The notes beneath the pieces were generated by a model. The model made no database searches and had not been told where the DNA came from. It worked only from the letters and a program-made list of their open reading frames with translations. From assembly GCA_932521035.1 (NCBI GenBank), contig OW051496.1, positions 5,766,001 through 5,830,000 on the forward strand: 64,000 bases of DNA. Reading direction: 5' to 3'. Positions 21,229 through 31,976 of the stretch are shown here, piece after piece (the first letter of the stretch is position 1; the number at the start of each line of letters is the position of its first letter). The translations under genes were made by a program, and so were the position numbers. Source of the DNA: Oscheius dolichura. Lineage: Eukaryota > Nematoda > Chromadorea > Rhabditida > Rhabditidae.

Positions 21229-23420
21229 TCAAGCATCGGGAAGAAGGTTCAGCTTTTTGGCAGCGGTCAGCTTAGCTTTCAGAATTTCACGTAGACGGAA
21301 CACGCCAGTTATGACGGGAAAGTCCGGACTGCCGTCGAAAGTCGCAGCAGCTCTGTCCAAATACTCCATCGTGTCATCATAATCCTTCCTGAAGCAGCAA
21401 CTGAACTATCGCTTAATGAAACTACGTACCTTTCAAGGTTTAGACGATTTCCGAATTCATTGACCATGAGGCTTGCATACATCAAATTAGCTTCAGCATG
21501 GTATGGCTCTAAATCAAGGCATTTTCTCAGGTACGTCATTGCCTCTTCACCACTGTTAGACATGCAACTGAAAATGTACAATGATCTTCCGAGGAATATT
21601 ATTATATGAAGTACCTGCGGTCAAAGTAGTAAATAGATTGTTCAGGTTCGGCCGCAAATACGAATTCCATGAGCTCCTGTGCAGGTTCTGCTTGAGAGAA
21701 TGTAGAATAAACCTATAACATATTAATTGAGTACGCGTTATTTACTTTTGCAAGCAGAGATTTCGCGTATGGTGAAGGAGTTTCCATCGATTGCACGAAA
21801 TCGTCCAAATCTTTTATGGCAGTATGAAGTCTGGCGGCATCAAGATTACCGTCGGTATTAGCCAGAATACTCAAAGTTAACCGAAGCAATCTGTAATCAA
21901 TGACATTAATGAACTAGGGAACCGACGGCACTTGATATTGTTGTTCTCGTCCAAAGATTCGGTGCTGAGAATTTTCATTGCTTCATGAGCTTCTCCATAA
22001 TTGACTAGACGGAAAGCGGCCATGGCATAGTAATCAACATTGTGAAGATCCGTAGCAATAGCGTCATAGAAATTTCTATAACGAAGTCAGTAGAATAATA
22101 CGAATGCTACCCAAAAGATTGGTTATCATGATTTCGAGTATCCATAAAATATATAAATAAAACTAACTGTAGAATAGCTTCTTTAGTACTAGCCGTTTCT
22201 ATTTTGATAATATGTAATGATGATTTTAAGTGTTTCTTTTTATCTTGCTCAAATTCAATCAAGTTATCATAGTGAGTGTTAAATGCTTCTATATAATGCT
22301 CTACCTTAAACTACGTCTTAAAAATAAAACGCTTAGACGAATTACCTCCGTTGCTTTATTTTCATAGGCAGAAAATCTAGCAGCTAATAACAGTGCTTCA
22401 AGTCTACAGTCTTCTTCCATTTCGTCGGCAGCAGTTTTGGCAACTTCGTCGTATTTAAAATTATTAATAAGTCTAACCGCTTCTGCTAATTTTCTATAAA
22501 CATGATTAAAAATTTAAAAAATATGTAAATAAAATTACTGTCCAGGTATATTTGATGAAAATACTAAATGTTTCAGAGGATCATTTACCACGGTCTTGTG
22601 TAGCCACGCATAAACCTGTAATTGGAATTGATACACTCAAAATCCATATTAACATACACGCTCATGCCGTACATGCTTAGGCAAACCTCTTGTGTGCTCC
22701 TTATTAAAAGCCTCATGCTGCTCTTTTTCTAGTTCTTCCACAAGCACAGGCATCAAACTACTGGCGTTCTTTTCCAAGGACGGATCGAGATATATGGCAC
22801 AAAAAATTTCTAAAATGGATCAGTTTTCACCGATCTAAAATTCTCCGAACCTGCCAAAGCTTCTCCATGCTTTTGATCCTTGTGCAAAAGAATGCTTCTT
22901 CTAAAGAAAGCTTTTCCGTAACTAGGATTCATTTCAATGGCATGAGCATAGTCATCTAAGCAATCTTGTATAGTAAAACCGTTCGCTTTCTAAAGCTGAA
23001 ATTAAGAAAAATCTGGAATACACTTACTTCTTTTGAAGCAGCTCTATTCTGAAAACACATTGCTTTCGTTGCTTCACATCCTTCTCCTTCCTTTTGGATA
23101 GCACGTGAAAACATCTGTATCAGTAATTAATTGAACCCTTGATGGCTACCTCTATTGCTTCGTGATACTTTCTTTCACTGAAGAGTTTATTGCCCAGAGC
23201 TTTCAGTTCTTCTATAGTGGCATTAGTTACTTCAGCAGTAGCCGGTACAGAAGACGTATTAGCCTAAATATAGCACATACAATTACATTTTTTTAAAGGA
23301 AGTAGATACTGAACTAGTGTGTAGTCTCTTCAATAAATAATAGAGAGCAGCAGCGCTTCCACAGCAAATGACGGCACCTATAGCAACCTTTTTAGCTATG
23401 CTACTTGTGTCTGTAGACAT
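21229..23420 (-). CDS. tomm-70: TOM70-like mitochondrial import receptor
   Basis: Outer-membrane receptor that takes preproteins with Hsp70/Hsp90 and passes them to the TOM pore. ATG 23420-23418 follows TTTTTAGGCGAT. The N-terminus carries a membrane anchor (MSTDTSSIAKKVAIGAVICC, then AAALYYLLKRLH). The rest is a long array of tetratricopeptide-like helices, e.g. the minus-strand reading over 21310-21590 (EAMTYLRKCLDLEPYHAEAN) and the segment near 22860-23000 (KAFFRRSILLHKDQKHGEAL). It is split into about a dozen exons by AT-rich introns. It ends LTAAKKLNLLPDA at TGA 21231-21229. Call rests on anchor plus TPR arrangement; other TPR proteins are possible but less likely. Confidence 0.82.
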
Positions 23421-23603
23421 ATCGCCTAAAAATACCATTAAAACAATTAATTTTGGTTCTGTACATTTTTGATATACAACAACATTATACTCGGTGTCTT
23501 TAGAACAATTTACTTAATAAAACAAGCAATACAGATAATTCAACTCAACAACTGTATAACAATCTAACAAAATACACAGAAAAAGAAACAATTAACGTGT
23601 GCC

Positions 23604-26217
23604 CTAATATTCACTGGCATTCGAAGGTTTAAATGTGTGCATTCTCGCAGAAAAAGGTGGGCACTTTCTGCCCAGAGCAATACGGTCTTTATCCTAAATG
23701 AAATATAAAATAAAATAAAATTATAAATGTTTGCATCAAATTTGAAGAGATAAATAGTTTTTACAGCGGTCCACACTTACCATGCCGTCTTTCTCAAGAT
23801 GATATTAGTATAGCTCTCATATATTTATTAACTAAAAACAAACCTGTGATTCACCAAATGCTTGAGTACGTTTTCTATCTGAAACTGAAGAAGAATCTGT
23901 GCAACTATCCGTTTCACACGTGTCTAGCGACGCGGGAAAGCCTAAGATACCATGAATAGACGAGAAAAATAATAAAAGCTACTTTCTGATTCTGTTTGCT
24001 GCAATGTTGGTAGTATGACCGAAGGAGTGAAAAATTCGTCATATGTATCACAAGCCAAAGGTGGCAAAAATGTTCTCTTCCGCGAATAATTCTTACAACT
24101 GCAATATTTACGTTACATTTTCTAGAATTAGTAAAACCATAAATCAGCTGCTTCTTGATATGCTTCAGTAGGCGATCCTATCTCATAGCCGGGAACGTAT
24201 GTTGATGATTGACAGCTGAAAAATTTTTTACCGTGTCCAAAAAAGGTAACCGTTCGAGGTCTAAATCGGAGCTAAAGGACAGAGAACTTCGCTTAGAGCC
24301 ACTTTCCGATCCTATAAATAACCGAATCGAGGTTTTGAAAAAAATTACTGAAGGAATCGTGGTGAAAAATCCCAGAGTCACATGATCCCCTAGTACTGTC
24401 AGATGTCGGAAAGGCGGTAGTTCTGCGTCTCTGAAAAGTATGTAACCATAGACTAGAGAAACTTCAGCAAACCTGTCGTTTTCTTCCCAAAGGCTTTTCA
24501 ACAGATGCTCTGCGCAATTTGTCTGCCAATACAGAAAAATTCCTGTTTTCAGCAATCGCAATAGGCTCGATACCATCAGCATTTTTTATATCCGTCTTCA
24601 CTCCGCAGTCTAACAAAGCTTGAACAGAAGGACCATGGCCTTCCCGTGTTGCCAAATGTAAAGGAGAGTCACCCTAACACTTGTTTTTTTAGCTATTTTA
24701 ACAAACTCGAAAGTCAATGTAATTAACATCGGCGCCAAAAGAAGCGAAAAAAAGTATAGCTTGGGGAGAATTATTCAGCGATGAATAATGTATAACGTTT
24801 CTTCCCTGAAAATTGAAGAGTATAACCTATTCACAATTTTACCAAATCGTCCACAAGAGCCCATTCATTAATGTTTTCTCCTAATAAAGGTAGCTGTTTT
24901 TTATTCCCGCTTTGCCTGAACGCTACCATTAGCTAAAAATGTACCTACCCCTCAATCGTATTATTGCAGTTACGAACGTCCGACAGTGCATCAATTAAAA
25001 GTGCAACACAATCTAGTTGGTTGTTGCATAAACTGGCGGCAAAAACTATAGGTGATTGCCCATCATTGTTGCGTTCAAGCAGCTAGGAAACTAGTATCGC
25101 TCATTATAACACTTACATCCACTAAACCCTCTTCAACTCCTTCGAGAAGCATTTTTAGCATTAATACATCGTGGTTATAGACTGCGATATGAAGAACGCT
25201 CCACCCATTCAAATCTTTCTAAAAAAACACCGTATACACAAAGAACGCGCATACTTCGCCTTTGAATGATACGTTCATAAACATTAGCTGATGTACCTTA
25301 AAATATGTATTAGAATCAGGAAAGAAAATTTATCACCTCCTCTAGATCTCCTCGTCTTACAGAATCGACGGCATTATTACCAATTAACGAAGGATAAACT
25401 CTCCCTGACCGAACAGCCTTAATCTAAATTATATTGAAAAAGCTTCATCTACATTATTATTTAAATTCATATTGACATAGCAAACTGATGAATCGCTACG
25501 AGCACCTAATTCTGAAGGAGAATCAGGTGTAGATAATGCTTCAGAGTATTCAGTTCCTTCTATAAAAAATCAATTGCAGATCGAAGCCTCTTACCCTCGG
25601 TTCTCCACAAGTAGCTTAAATTAGTCGAACATTTCCTCGTCTTCCGGTGTTTGTAACATAAATATACCATTAAAATAGAGATCATAAGAAGCGGCAAGCA
25701 GATACCAATTAATAAAAACAGAATAGGCATCTTAGACTGCTGAAAAGGAAGTATATTTTGCTTAAATTGAAGAGAAAACTGAGAAGCATACTTCGTTTTT
25801 CGTAAATGAACAAATTTCGCCCTCACATAAGAGAAGAGTGGCGTTTCCAGTAGTAGAAGATGCATTTTTGTAAGATATACTGACATTATCTGATCGTTTC
25901 CATGGAAAATAAGTTTCAGTCAAATTTTCTTTCGACTGTATAACTGGATGTTCCCCCGAAGCCACTTCTGATATTTTCTGTGTGGAAGTTATGACTCTTG
26001 GATTTGATGGAGAAGCGTTTGTTATATTTGAGGAAAAAGATTCTTGAGAGCTTGTTGGTGCAGGATCAACATGAACATCTGGAATTGTAAGTAGCATGTC
26101 TTCGTCAAGAAATGTCGTTGTCTCTAGAAATGGTTCCATGCCCGACGATTCTACTCCATTGACGGGCATAACAACACAGAAGAGGAAAGAGACAGCTTTT
26201 ATCACCGGCTTTAGCAT
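23604..26217 (-). CDS. Notch-intracellular-like ankyrin receptor lacking EGF and LNR modules
   Basis: ATG 26217-26215 lies 11 nt after CTTACAG. The chain opens with a signal peptide (LKPVIKAVSFLFCVVMPVNG), then about 140 Ser/Thr/Asn-rich residues with several N-x-S/T sites and two Cys (LLLCEGEICSF), but no EGF or LNR motifs. One helix (ILFLLIGICLPLLMISILMV) is followed by basic HRKTRK. Ankyrin repeats follow: DLNGWSVLHIAVYNHDVLML, RNNDGQSPIVFAASLCNNQL, VDDLGRNVIHYSSLNNSPQA, DSPLHLATREGHGPSVQALL. The order and spacing resemble the Notch/LIN-12 ankyrin domain, including its last repeat (DGIEPIAIAENRNFSVLADK). After a basic GRKRQ site the tail is Ser/acidic (PEST-like), ending NASEY at TAG 23606-23604. 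About 16 exons with in-phase short introns. A divergent Notch paralogue is my reading; an unrelated ankyrin membrane protein is the alternative. Confidence 0.75.
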
Positions 26218-26397
26218 GCTATCGTCACCTGTAAGTTGCAAATTATACAAATGAAAGGATTATATAAATACAAGAAAAAGGGTTTATATATATGTATACA
26301 TAAAAGCAAATAACCATGCTTATCGCGATAAATTGGACAATAAAACGAAAATGGTAAATTGACTTTGAAAAGGTAATACTTGTCTATTTGAAAAACG

Positions 26398-26424
26398 TAT
26401 ATATATATATATATATATATATAT
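26398..26424. repeat. (TA)n microsatellite
   Basis: Uninterrupted alternating T/A run of 27 nt upstream of the Notch-like gene. Confidence 0.95.
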
Positions 26425-26924
26425 CGCAATGATAAAGACGCACACCTTAGACAAATCAAAGAACTCACGGATCAGACATTATTATTGCAATATACCTCTT
26501 TCCTCCTAAAGTTCGAAATTATAGTCTGTTTCAAATGGAAAAACTTTTCCCGCACGATTCAGACCTTCAAATCTTTCGAGTTCAATTTCTGGCAAATTTT
26601 TCGATAATTGGATTTGACATAGATTCCAGCTATTTTTATGTTTTTTGGGTAGCTTATACTTCGAATAAGCAAAAGCAGTAATAAAAACGATGACAACATA
26701 TGTAAAATCCGCATTAAAAATGCATGCCAAACTTTGAGGTTGGACCATCTAGACGGGAAAATGCTCGACCTAGATTCGACTTTTCCTTTAAAAAATTCAA
26801 TTTTGAGTTTTTTGCATTTGAAATGGACTACCAGCCGTTTCTACCCCCCTGCGGGGGGTCTTCGGCTGGACGTTGGCTGCGCCAACTGTGGTTTTACCTC
26901 GCGCTTGGAAGCTCCGTCCGCTCT

Positions 26925-27075
26925 TCCCCTTCTCCCCGTCCAGTCAATTCCCCCTCCCCCGTCCAGTCAGTCCCTTCCGCTTTTCCCCCTCTCCCCGCCC
27001 GGTCCCTTCCGCCCTTCTCCCCTCACCCGCCCAGTCCCTTCCGCTCGTTCCGTCCTTCCTGTCCCTCCATTTTGC
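26925..27075. repeat. Pyrimidine-rich minisatellite
   Basis: About 150 nt of almost pure C/T on the plus strand made of imperfect units around CCCTTCCGC...CTCCCCGCCC...CAGTC, with units of roughly 35-45 nt repeated about four times. Open in several frames only because of low complexity; not called coding. It is preceded at 26842-26855 by a CCCCCTGCGGGGGG hairpin. Confidence 0.7.
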
Positions 27076-27083
27076 GTTTTTTT

Positions 27084-27356
27084 CTGGGTGAGTCAAGAAC
27101 TCTTTATTGGTACATCCGATTCCGTTTCTGCATTTTGCAATCGATCAAGCACATCGAATTGTCTTCGACTGAGTTTTTCGAGTACCTCGCTTTGTAGTTT
27201 GAATAAATGGCAGCTGTTTTATTTTTATTTTTGGCATGAATACTTGTCAGAAGTATACGAAAAAACTCGGTCGAAGACAATTCGAGGTCTCTACCGATAG
27301 CAAAAAACAGAAACGGAATCGGATGTACCAATAAAGAGTTCTTGACTCACCCAACT
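27084..27356. repeat. Large imperfect palindrome (about 100-nt arms), fold-back element
   Basis: Left arm 27084-27189 and right arm 27255-27356 are near reverse complements. Shared blocks are GGGTGAGTCAAGAACTCTTT, ATTGGTACATCCGATTCCG, TTTCTG..TTTTGC.ATCG, and GAATTGTCTTCGAC.GAGTTT. The loop of about 65 nt is AT-rich. The sequence running inward from the left arm (TACATCCGA...CAATCG...AGCACATC.AATTG) recurs at the right end of the window (63946-64000), so this is a dispersed family, probably a non-autonomous DNA element. Confidence 0.85.
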
Positions 27357-27361
27357 GGGAC

Positions 27362-28260
27362 ACTTCACAGCTCGCCGCGGAAGAAGAGAGGTCAACGCGA
27401 CAGTGGTCGTGTCAGGGCCAGTGCAATTTTTGCTCTTCGGCCAATACAACTTTGTCGAAGTCAGCGAGACAAAACGACACATTTTTACTTTTTTCTGTAA
27501 ATTGCATTCGATCCAGCATGTTCGAAAGAGCCGGAAGTAATTTTTGGGGGTGATTGAAATGTACCATTGAAAAGAAATTGAGTTTTTTGAGTTTTTCAAT
27601 ATCAAATCCTAAACAGATTTTAGTGAGAAAATTACTTCCTGATCAGTATTTTTTGTGTGTATCGAATGAGCCCAAGAACACCAAAAATGAATATCTAAAT
27701 AAGGCTGCCAGACGTCGACAAAGTTGGATACCGTAATTTGAAGAACAAAAAGCCCGGCCGTTTGCTGTTTACGCACTGTTTCTGTCCAACTCTTCACTTT
27801 CAAGAACTTCATGATATTCTTTAAGCAGTTCTTTCTCAAAACTGTGACATCCGATTTTTTTCTTGTTTACGGCAATCAATTAGCCACTTTATGGGGACCA
27901 TTTTGAGTTATCAACGAAAGAATATCATGGTAAAAAGTTATTTTTGGGTCATTCCAGAACAAAATGCACTCATTTACGTTTTCTTTCGAATTTTGCTGTG
28001 TTTGATTATTTTTTCGTTTGTTTTATAGTATTTCGGGGTCGGCAAGACACGAGAAACAGTCAGAAATACATAAAAATGCATAAAAACGACATTAGCATTC
28101 GAGCACTGCGCGAATTTTTAGACCTTTAAGGTGTTGGCCTCGGCGAGCTGTAACTTTACTATGGGAAATAATTTTGATTACTGTAGTGCGCCAGTTACGT
28201 AAATCACGTCGGGGCGGCGAGCTGTGAATCGTGTACTAGTACATAATCGTGTATTTTTTT
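27362..28260. repeat. Dispersed repeat fragments with the CACAGCTCGCCGC motif
   Basis: TCACAGCTCGCCGCGG occurs at about 27366, and its reverse complement (GGCGAGCTGTAA / GGCGGCGAGCTGTGAA) at about 28140 and 28215. The stretch about 28020-28150, read on the minus strand, matches 63527-63655 on the plus strand over blocks CAGCTCGCCG, AAAGGTC, GCATTTTCATG/GCATTTTTATG, GCGTTTTT and TTTCT.G. These are copies of one family in opposite orientation. No ORF seen in either. Confidence 0.55.
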
Positions 28261-29236
28261 CTTCGTTTCCACCGTTGGTCACAGATGGATTTTTGTATTG
28301 TGGTACTTCAAAAAAACCAGAAAGTAACGAAGCTACTCTCACTTGCGTCGAACATTAAAGGCAAGCAGGGATTAGCCTGACTGAATGTCCAATTCATCGG
28401 TGGTCTTGCTGTTTTTTCGTCCGAGAATCTTCACACCATTACCAAGGAAGTGGATATCTCCGAAGATCTCTAAAAATCAAACTGATCTTCTCGGTTGACA
28501 AGTATCGAAAGATCGCGGACTGCTTCCGTATTCCTAGACAGTTCTCCCGGAGAATTGCCGCCGATTAGAGAGGGTTCCGTGATAATTCTAAGCTCACAAT
28601 GGTAGTGAAAGTGCAGACTAATTCGATTAGGATAGCGTCTGGGGCCACCTGAAATTTGAAAAGGCCAAAAAAGCTAAAATAGATTGAGAAGATGAGTCAG
28701 AAAAATGCATCTATACGATATGCATAATCCAATCACACAAAAGGGAAACGATTCGGCTTCAGTCGTTCTTCCCCTCCGGCACAGAAGAGACAGGCAGGCG
28801 GGTCTCCGTTTCGCACTTTAGAAGCACCACAGATCCTATCATAAGCGAGAAGAACACGGCCTAAGATCGGCGACCACCACTTTGTTCGACCCTTCTGACC
28901 CACAAGTACAAGGAGGTCTCTGCCCCGTGACTCTGTTTGCCCTGGCCAATGGGCTGGTCAGCCCCCGTCTCTATCTGATCGCCGCTTCAAATTAAACGAT
29001 TTTCAACGAGTCACACCGGGATTTGAACTCTTAGCCGGCGGCGGGATTTCTTCCCAAGTTTTTTGTCCCAGTACTCCTCGAAGGCGGGCGGACGATTCCT
29101 GACATCGATCCCCTTTCTCTCTCTCGCACTTTCTACATTCTTAATATTCCGGAAAAATTCAGGCTGACCTTTTAGTCGCGTCGTTTTTTGGGTCGTGGTC
29201 TAGATTCTATCCTGAAATTCATTCGCCGTCTCGCCC
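28261..29236. other. Intergenic with two possible orphan exons
   Basis: Plus strand: a frame from about 28880 reads LFDPSDPQVQGGLCPVTLFA then LANGLVSPRLYLIAASN to TAA near 28998, with G/C-ending codons; it could be the last exon of a gene whose other exons I cannot find. Minus strand: about 29098-28985 reads DVRNRPPAFEEYWDKKLGKK then SRRRLRVQIPV to TGA. Both stay open but lack firm splice partners, and they nearly abut. I call neither a gene. Confidence 0.25.
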
Positions 29237-31770
29237 ATGCGTGGGATCCCCTGCCTCCTCCCGCTCCTGGGATTAGCCCTGGCACAGCAGGTCTCGCTCC
29301 CCCTAGTCCCCCCGCTAATCCCCCAGTTTAGTTCATAGCCAATGATGTCGTCGAGGACTATGCCCACGTGAAGGAACTGCTTCGGGAGTTCTATAGGAGA
29401 TCGGCCCGGCGGGCCGGCAGCGACTACAGTCCAGAAGCCATCTCCCTGGCCGCCCGAGCCCTGCCGGACGACGGCACCGAGGCCACCCCCAACAGGCACA
29501 TCTGGGACGAGGTCTTCGAGAACGACATCATCCTCAATGTACAGCAGGCGGAGAAGCTGCTCAGCGAGAAAAGTGAGACAACCCCGGGGAGAGGATAATG
29601 CTGTACTCTAGGCACTGTAACCAGAGGGAAGAGACAGGCAGAACCCAGTCCTGGCTCCTTCTGGCAAGGCTACACCATACCCTACCAGTTCGCCGTCAAC
29701 GACAGTAAGTTGTCCTCTCCCACACATTATCCACCCCTTCAGCCAACTGGCAGGGCTTGATCCGGAAGGCGTTGAGGCACGTGGAGTCGCAGACGTGTAT
29801 GCGGTTCAAGGAGAACGGGACAGGACGCGACGGGCTGAGGTATTTCCGAGGAAGCGGCTGCTGGTCGAACGTCGGACGACAAGGAGGACGGCAACTCGTC
29901 TCGATCGGATACGGATGCGAAAATGTTAGTCTATCCTCTTTCCTCCTGGAATAAGAGATTTCAGCTGGGAATCATCGCCCATGAGACTCTCCACGCCTTG
30001 GGACTCTGGCACGAACAGTCGAGAAGTGACCGGGACGGCTTCGTCAAGATGAATTTCAACTGGATCATAAGAGTGGGGACGGGGGAAGTTCACGAGACAC
30101 CGACTTTCAGGGTACCCAGGGCAACTTCGAGAAGAGATCTCCCGCCACCAGCGACAACATGGACCAGCCCTACGACTTCGGGTACTGTTCATCTCCACTC
30201 CACTCAATTTCTATCCATTTTATAGGTCAGTAATGCACTACGGACCGAAGTCTTTCACGACGGATTGGAGCTAGTCAGTCTCCCCTTTTATTTGTAATAA
30301 AATACACATTCCAGCGACACGATAGTGACCAAGGACTCGAACTACCAGCAGACGATCGGCCAGCGCGAGGGCCTCTCCTTCAAAGATGCCAAGATGATCA
30401 ATCTCCGTTACTGTCAAAGTGACCTTCCCCTTTATGACCTTTAAAGCAACTATTTTAGGGGTTTGCCCCACTAAACTCCCGTGTCAAAACGACGGCTACA
30501 CGGACCCGAACGACTGTCGCACGTGCAAATGTGTTCGGGGATACGGGGGACGACTCTGCGAGCGGGTGGAGGCCACCGACTGCGGAGCTGAACTCATAGC
30601 CACGGACTCCTACCAGAAACTGCAGTCCTCCCCGGTGAAGGCCAACGACTACTGTGCCTGGAGGATTAAGGCCCCGGCCGGGCAGAAAGTCGAGCTGAGT
30701 GTCGACTACATCAGTTTCCCCTGCACCGACTCGTGTTCCAGCTACGTGGAAGTGAAATACAGAGATTCGAAGACGACCACAGGTTAGCCACGGGAAGTGG
30801 CCGCCATCCTCCCTGTTCAGGTGCCCATCTCTGTTGTAAGGCCCCCTCCGACCCCATCGTTTCCGAAGAGGATGACATTGTCCTCATCCTGAGAGGAGGA
30901 TCAAGTCTCACCGCGGGATACCTCGGCTTCACTGTCCGATACAGAACTTGTACGTCTATCTGTTATATCTGAAAGGCCTCTAGATGACCCGTCTACTGCG
31001 ACAACTACCACCTCTACGACTACTACGACGACGATGCCGACTACCACTACCACAGAGAGAGCCACCACAACTAGTACGGCTGCCGCCAGCTGGGGCATTT
31101 GGGGAGGGTGGTCTAGCTGTTCACGGTTTTTTTTGTTTCGGACTAAAAGAATGCCTTTTCAGTGCATGTGGTGGTTGTGGTACGAGGAGGAGGGTCAGGG
31201 GCTGCTATGGGGGCAACAGAATTTGCGAGTGAGTGGGCAATGCCAGTCAGAGGAACAGCCTTTCTTCAGGGGACAGTCCGAGCAGACCCAGTACTGTAAT
31301 AGCCAGACGTGTAAGGGACCCAGTGGGGTATGCAGCGGACGTCTCCTCCTCCCCTGCGATCTCGTTCCAAAACTGCAGTTTGGCCAGAGGAGAGCTTCCA
31401 TTCCAGCTTGTCGATGGTCTCCAGAAGTCAGACAAGACGGTATCGTACGGCTTCAGATTAAAAGAATGCCCTTTCAGTGTACAATTCTCTTCGAGGAAGC
31501 AGCTTCTACCGTAATCCAGTGGTCAGGAACGAGATCACCAGGAGGACCAAACGACAGTCGGCCGTGGCCCTCTGCGAGAAGAAGTTCACCTACACGTGCC
31601 CCACGAATCTCCTGACGATCCACATCGACTGGAAGAATGTCCGGATGGATTCTCCCCTCGGCAATGTCATGGAATCCAACGACATCGGCAACATGGACAG
31701 TTTCTACGACGACGTGGCCGAGTGCTGCGTCGGCTACCGGGCCAGCGGCGGCCAGTGCTACAAAGTTTAG
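29237..31770 (+). CDS. Astacin metalloprotease with EGF, CUB, TSP1 and extra C-terminal Cys domain
   Basis: Secreted zinc protease of the nematode NAS type. Signal peptide [17 protein letters not shown]; a propeptide with [18 protein letters not shown]; a furin-like site RGKRQ; then the catalytic domain from [11 protein letters not shown]. The zinc motif is [12 protein letters not shown] (HExxHxxGxxH), and the Met-turn is [10 protein letters not shown] with the Tyr ligand. Next come an EGF-like module ([30 protein letters not shown]), a CUB domain starting [12 protein letters not shown], a Thr-rich linker, and a TSP1 repeat ([20 protein letters not shown]). After RRTKRQ there is an unrecognised module with paired Cys (CEKKFTYTC ... 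[13 protein letters not shown]) to TAG 31768-31770. The domain order matches subgroup V NAS proteins that act in cuticle collagen processing or hatching; role here is inferred. All active-site residues are intact. Confidence 0.93.
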
Positions 31771-31976
31771 TCTTTCCTCTTTTCCTCTGGGTCAGTTCAA
31801 GTGCAATTTGTATGTTTACGGAGTAATAAATATTTATTTATTTTTAAAATAACACGAAGGACTTTTATCGGATGGCCCGTAGCCGATTTTCCACAGGTTC
31901 GAATCAGATAGCACAGGGCGAGGACGACACGAAAAACGGCGGCAGAGATCAGTACTTTGACAAGGAAAAGGGGGGA

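Noticed and set aside
26724-27300. Three overlapping long plus-strand open frames
   Set aside because: They arise from the stop-poor C/T minisatellite and run into a palindromic repeat; no domain or splice structure.
28880-28998. Last exon of a secreted protein (LANGLVSPRLYL...)
   Set aside because: No upstream partner exon found; kept only as a note in the intergenic entry.
29000-29060. tRNA-like GGGATTTGAACTC on the minus strand
   Set aside because: The T-arm-like block has no matching D-arm or acceptor stem upstream; the sequence is open as a possible exon instead.
31890-31910. tRNA B-box-like GGTTCGAATC
   Set aside because: No A-box, acceptor stem or anticodon arm can be built around it.
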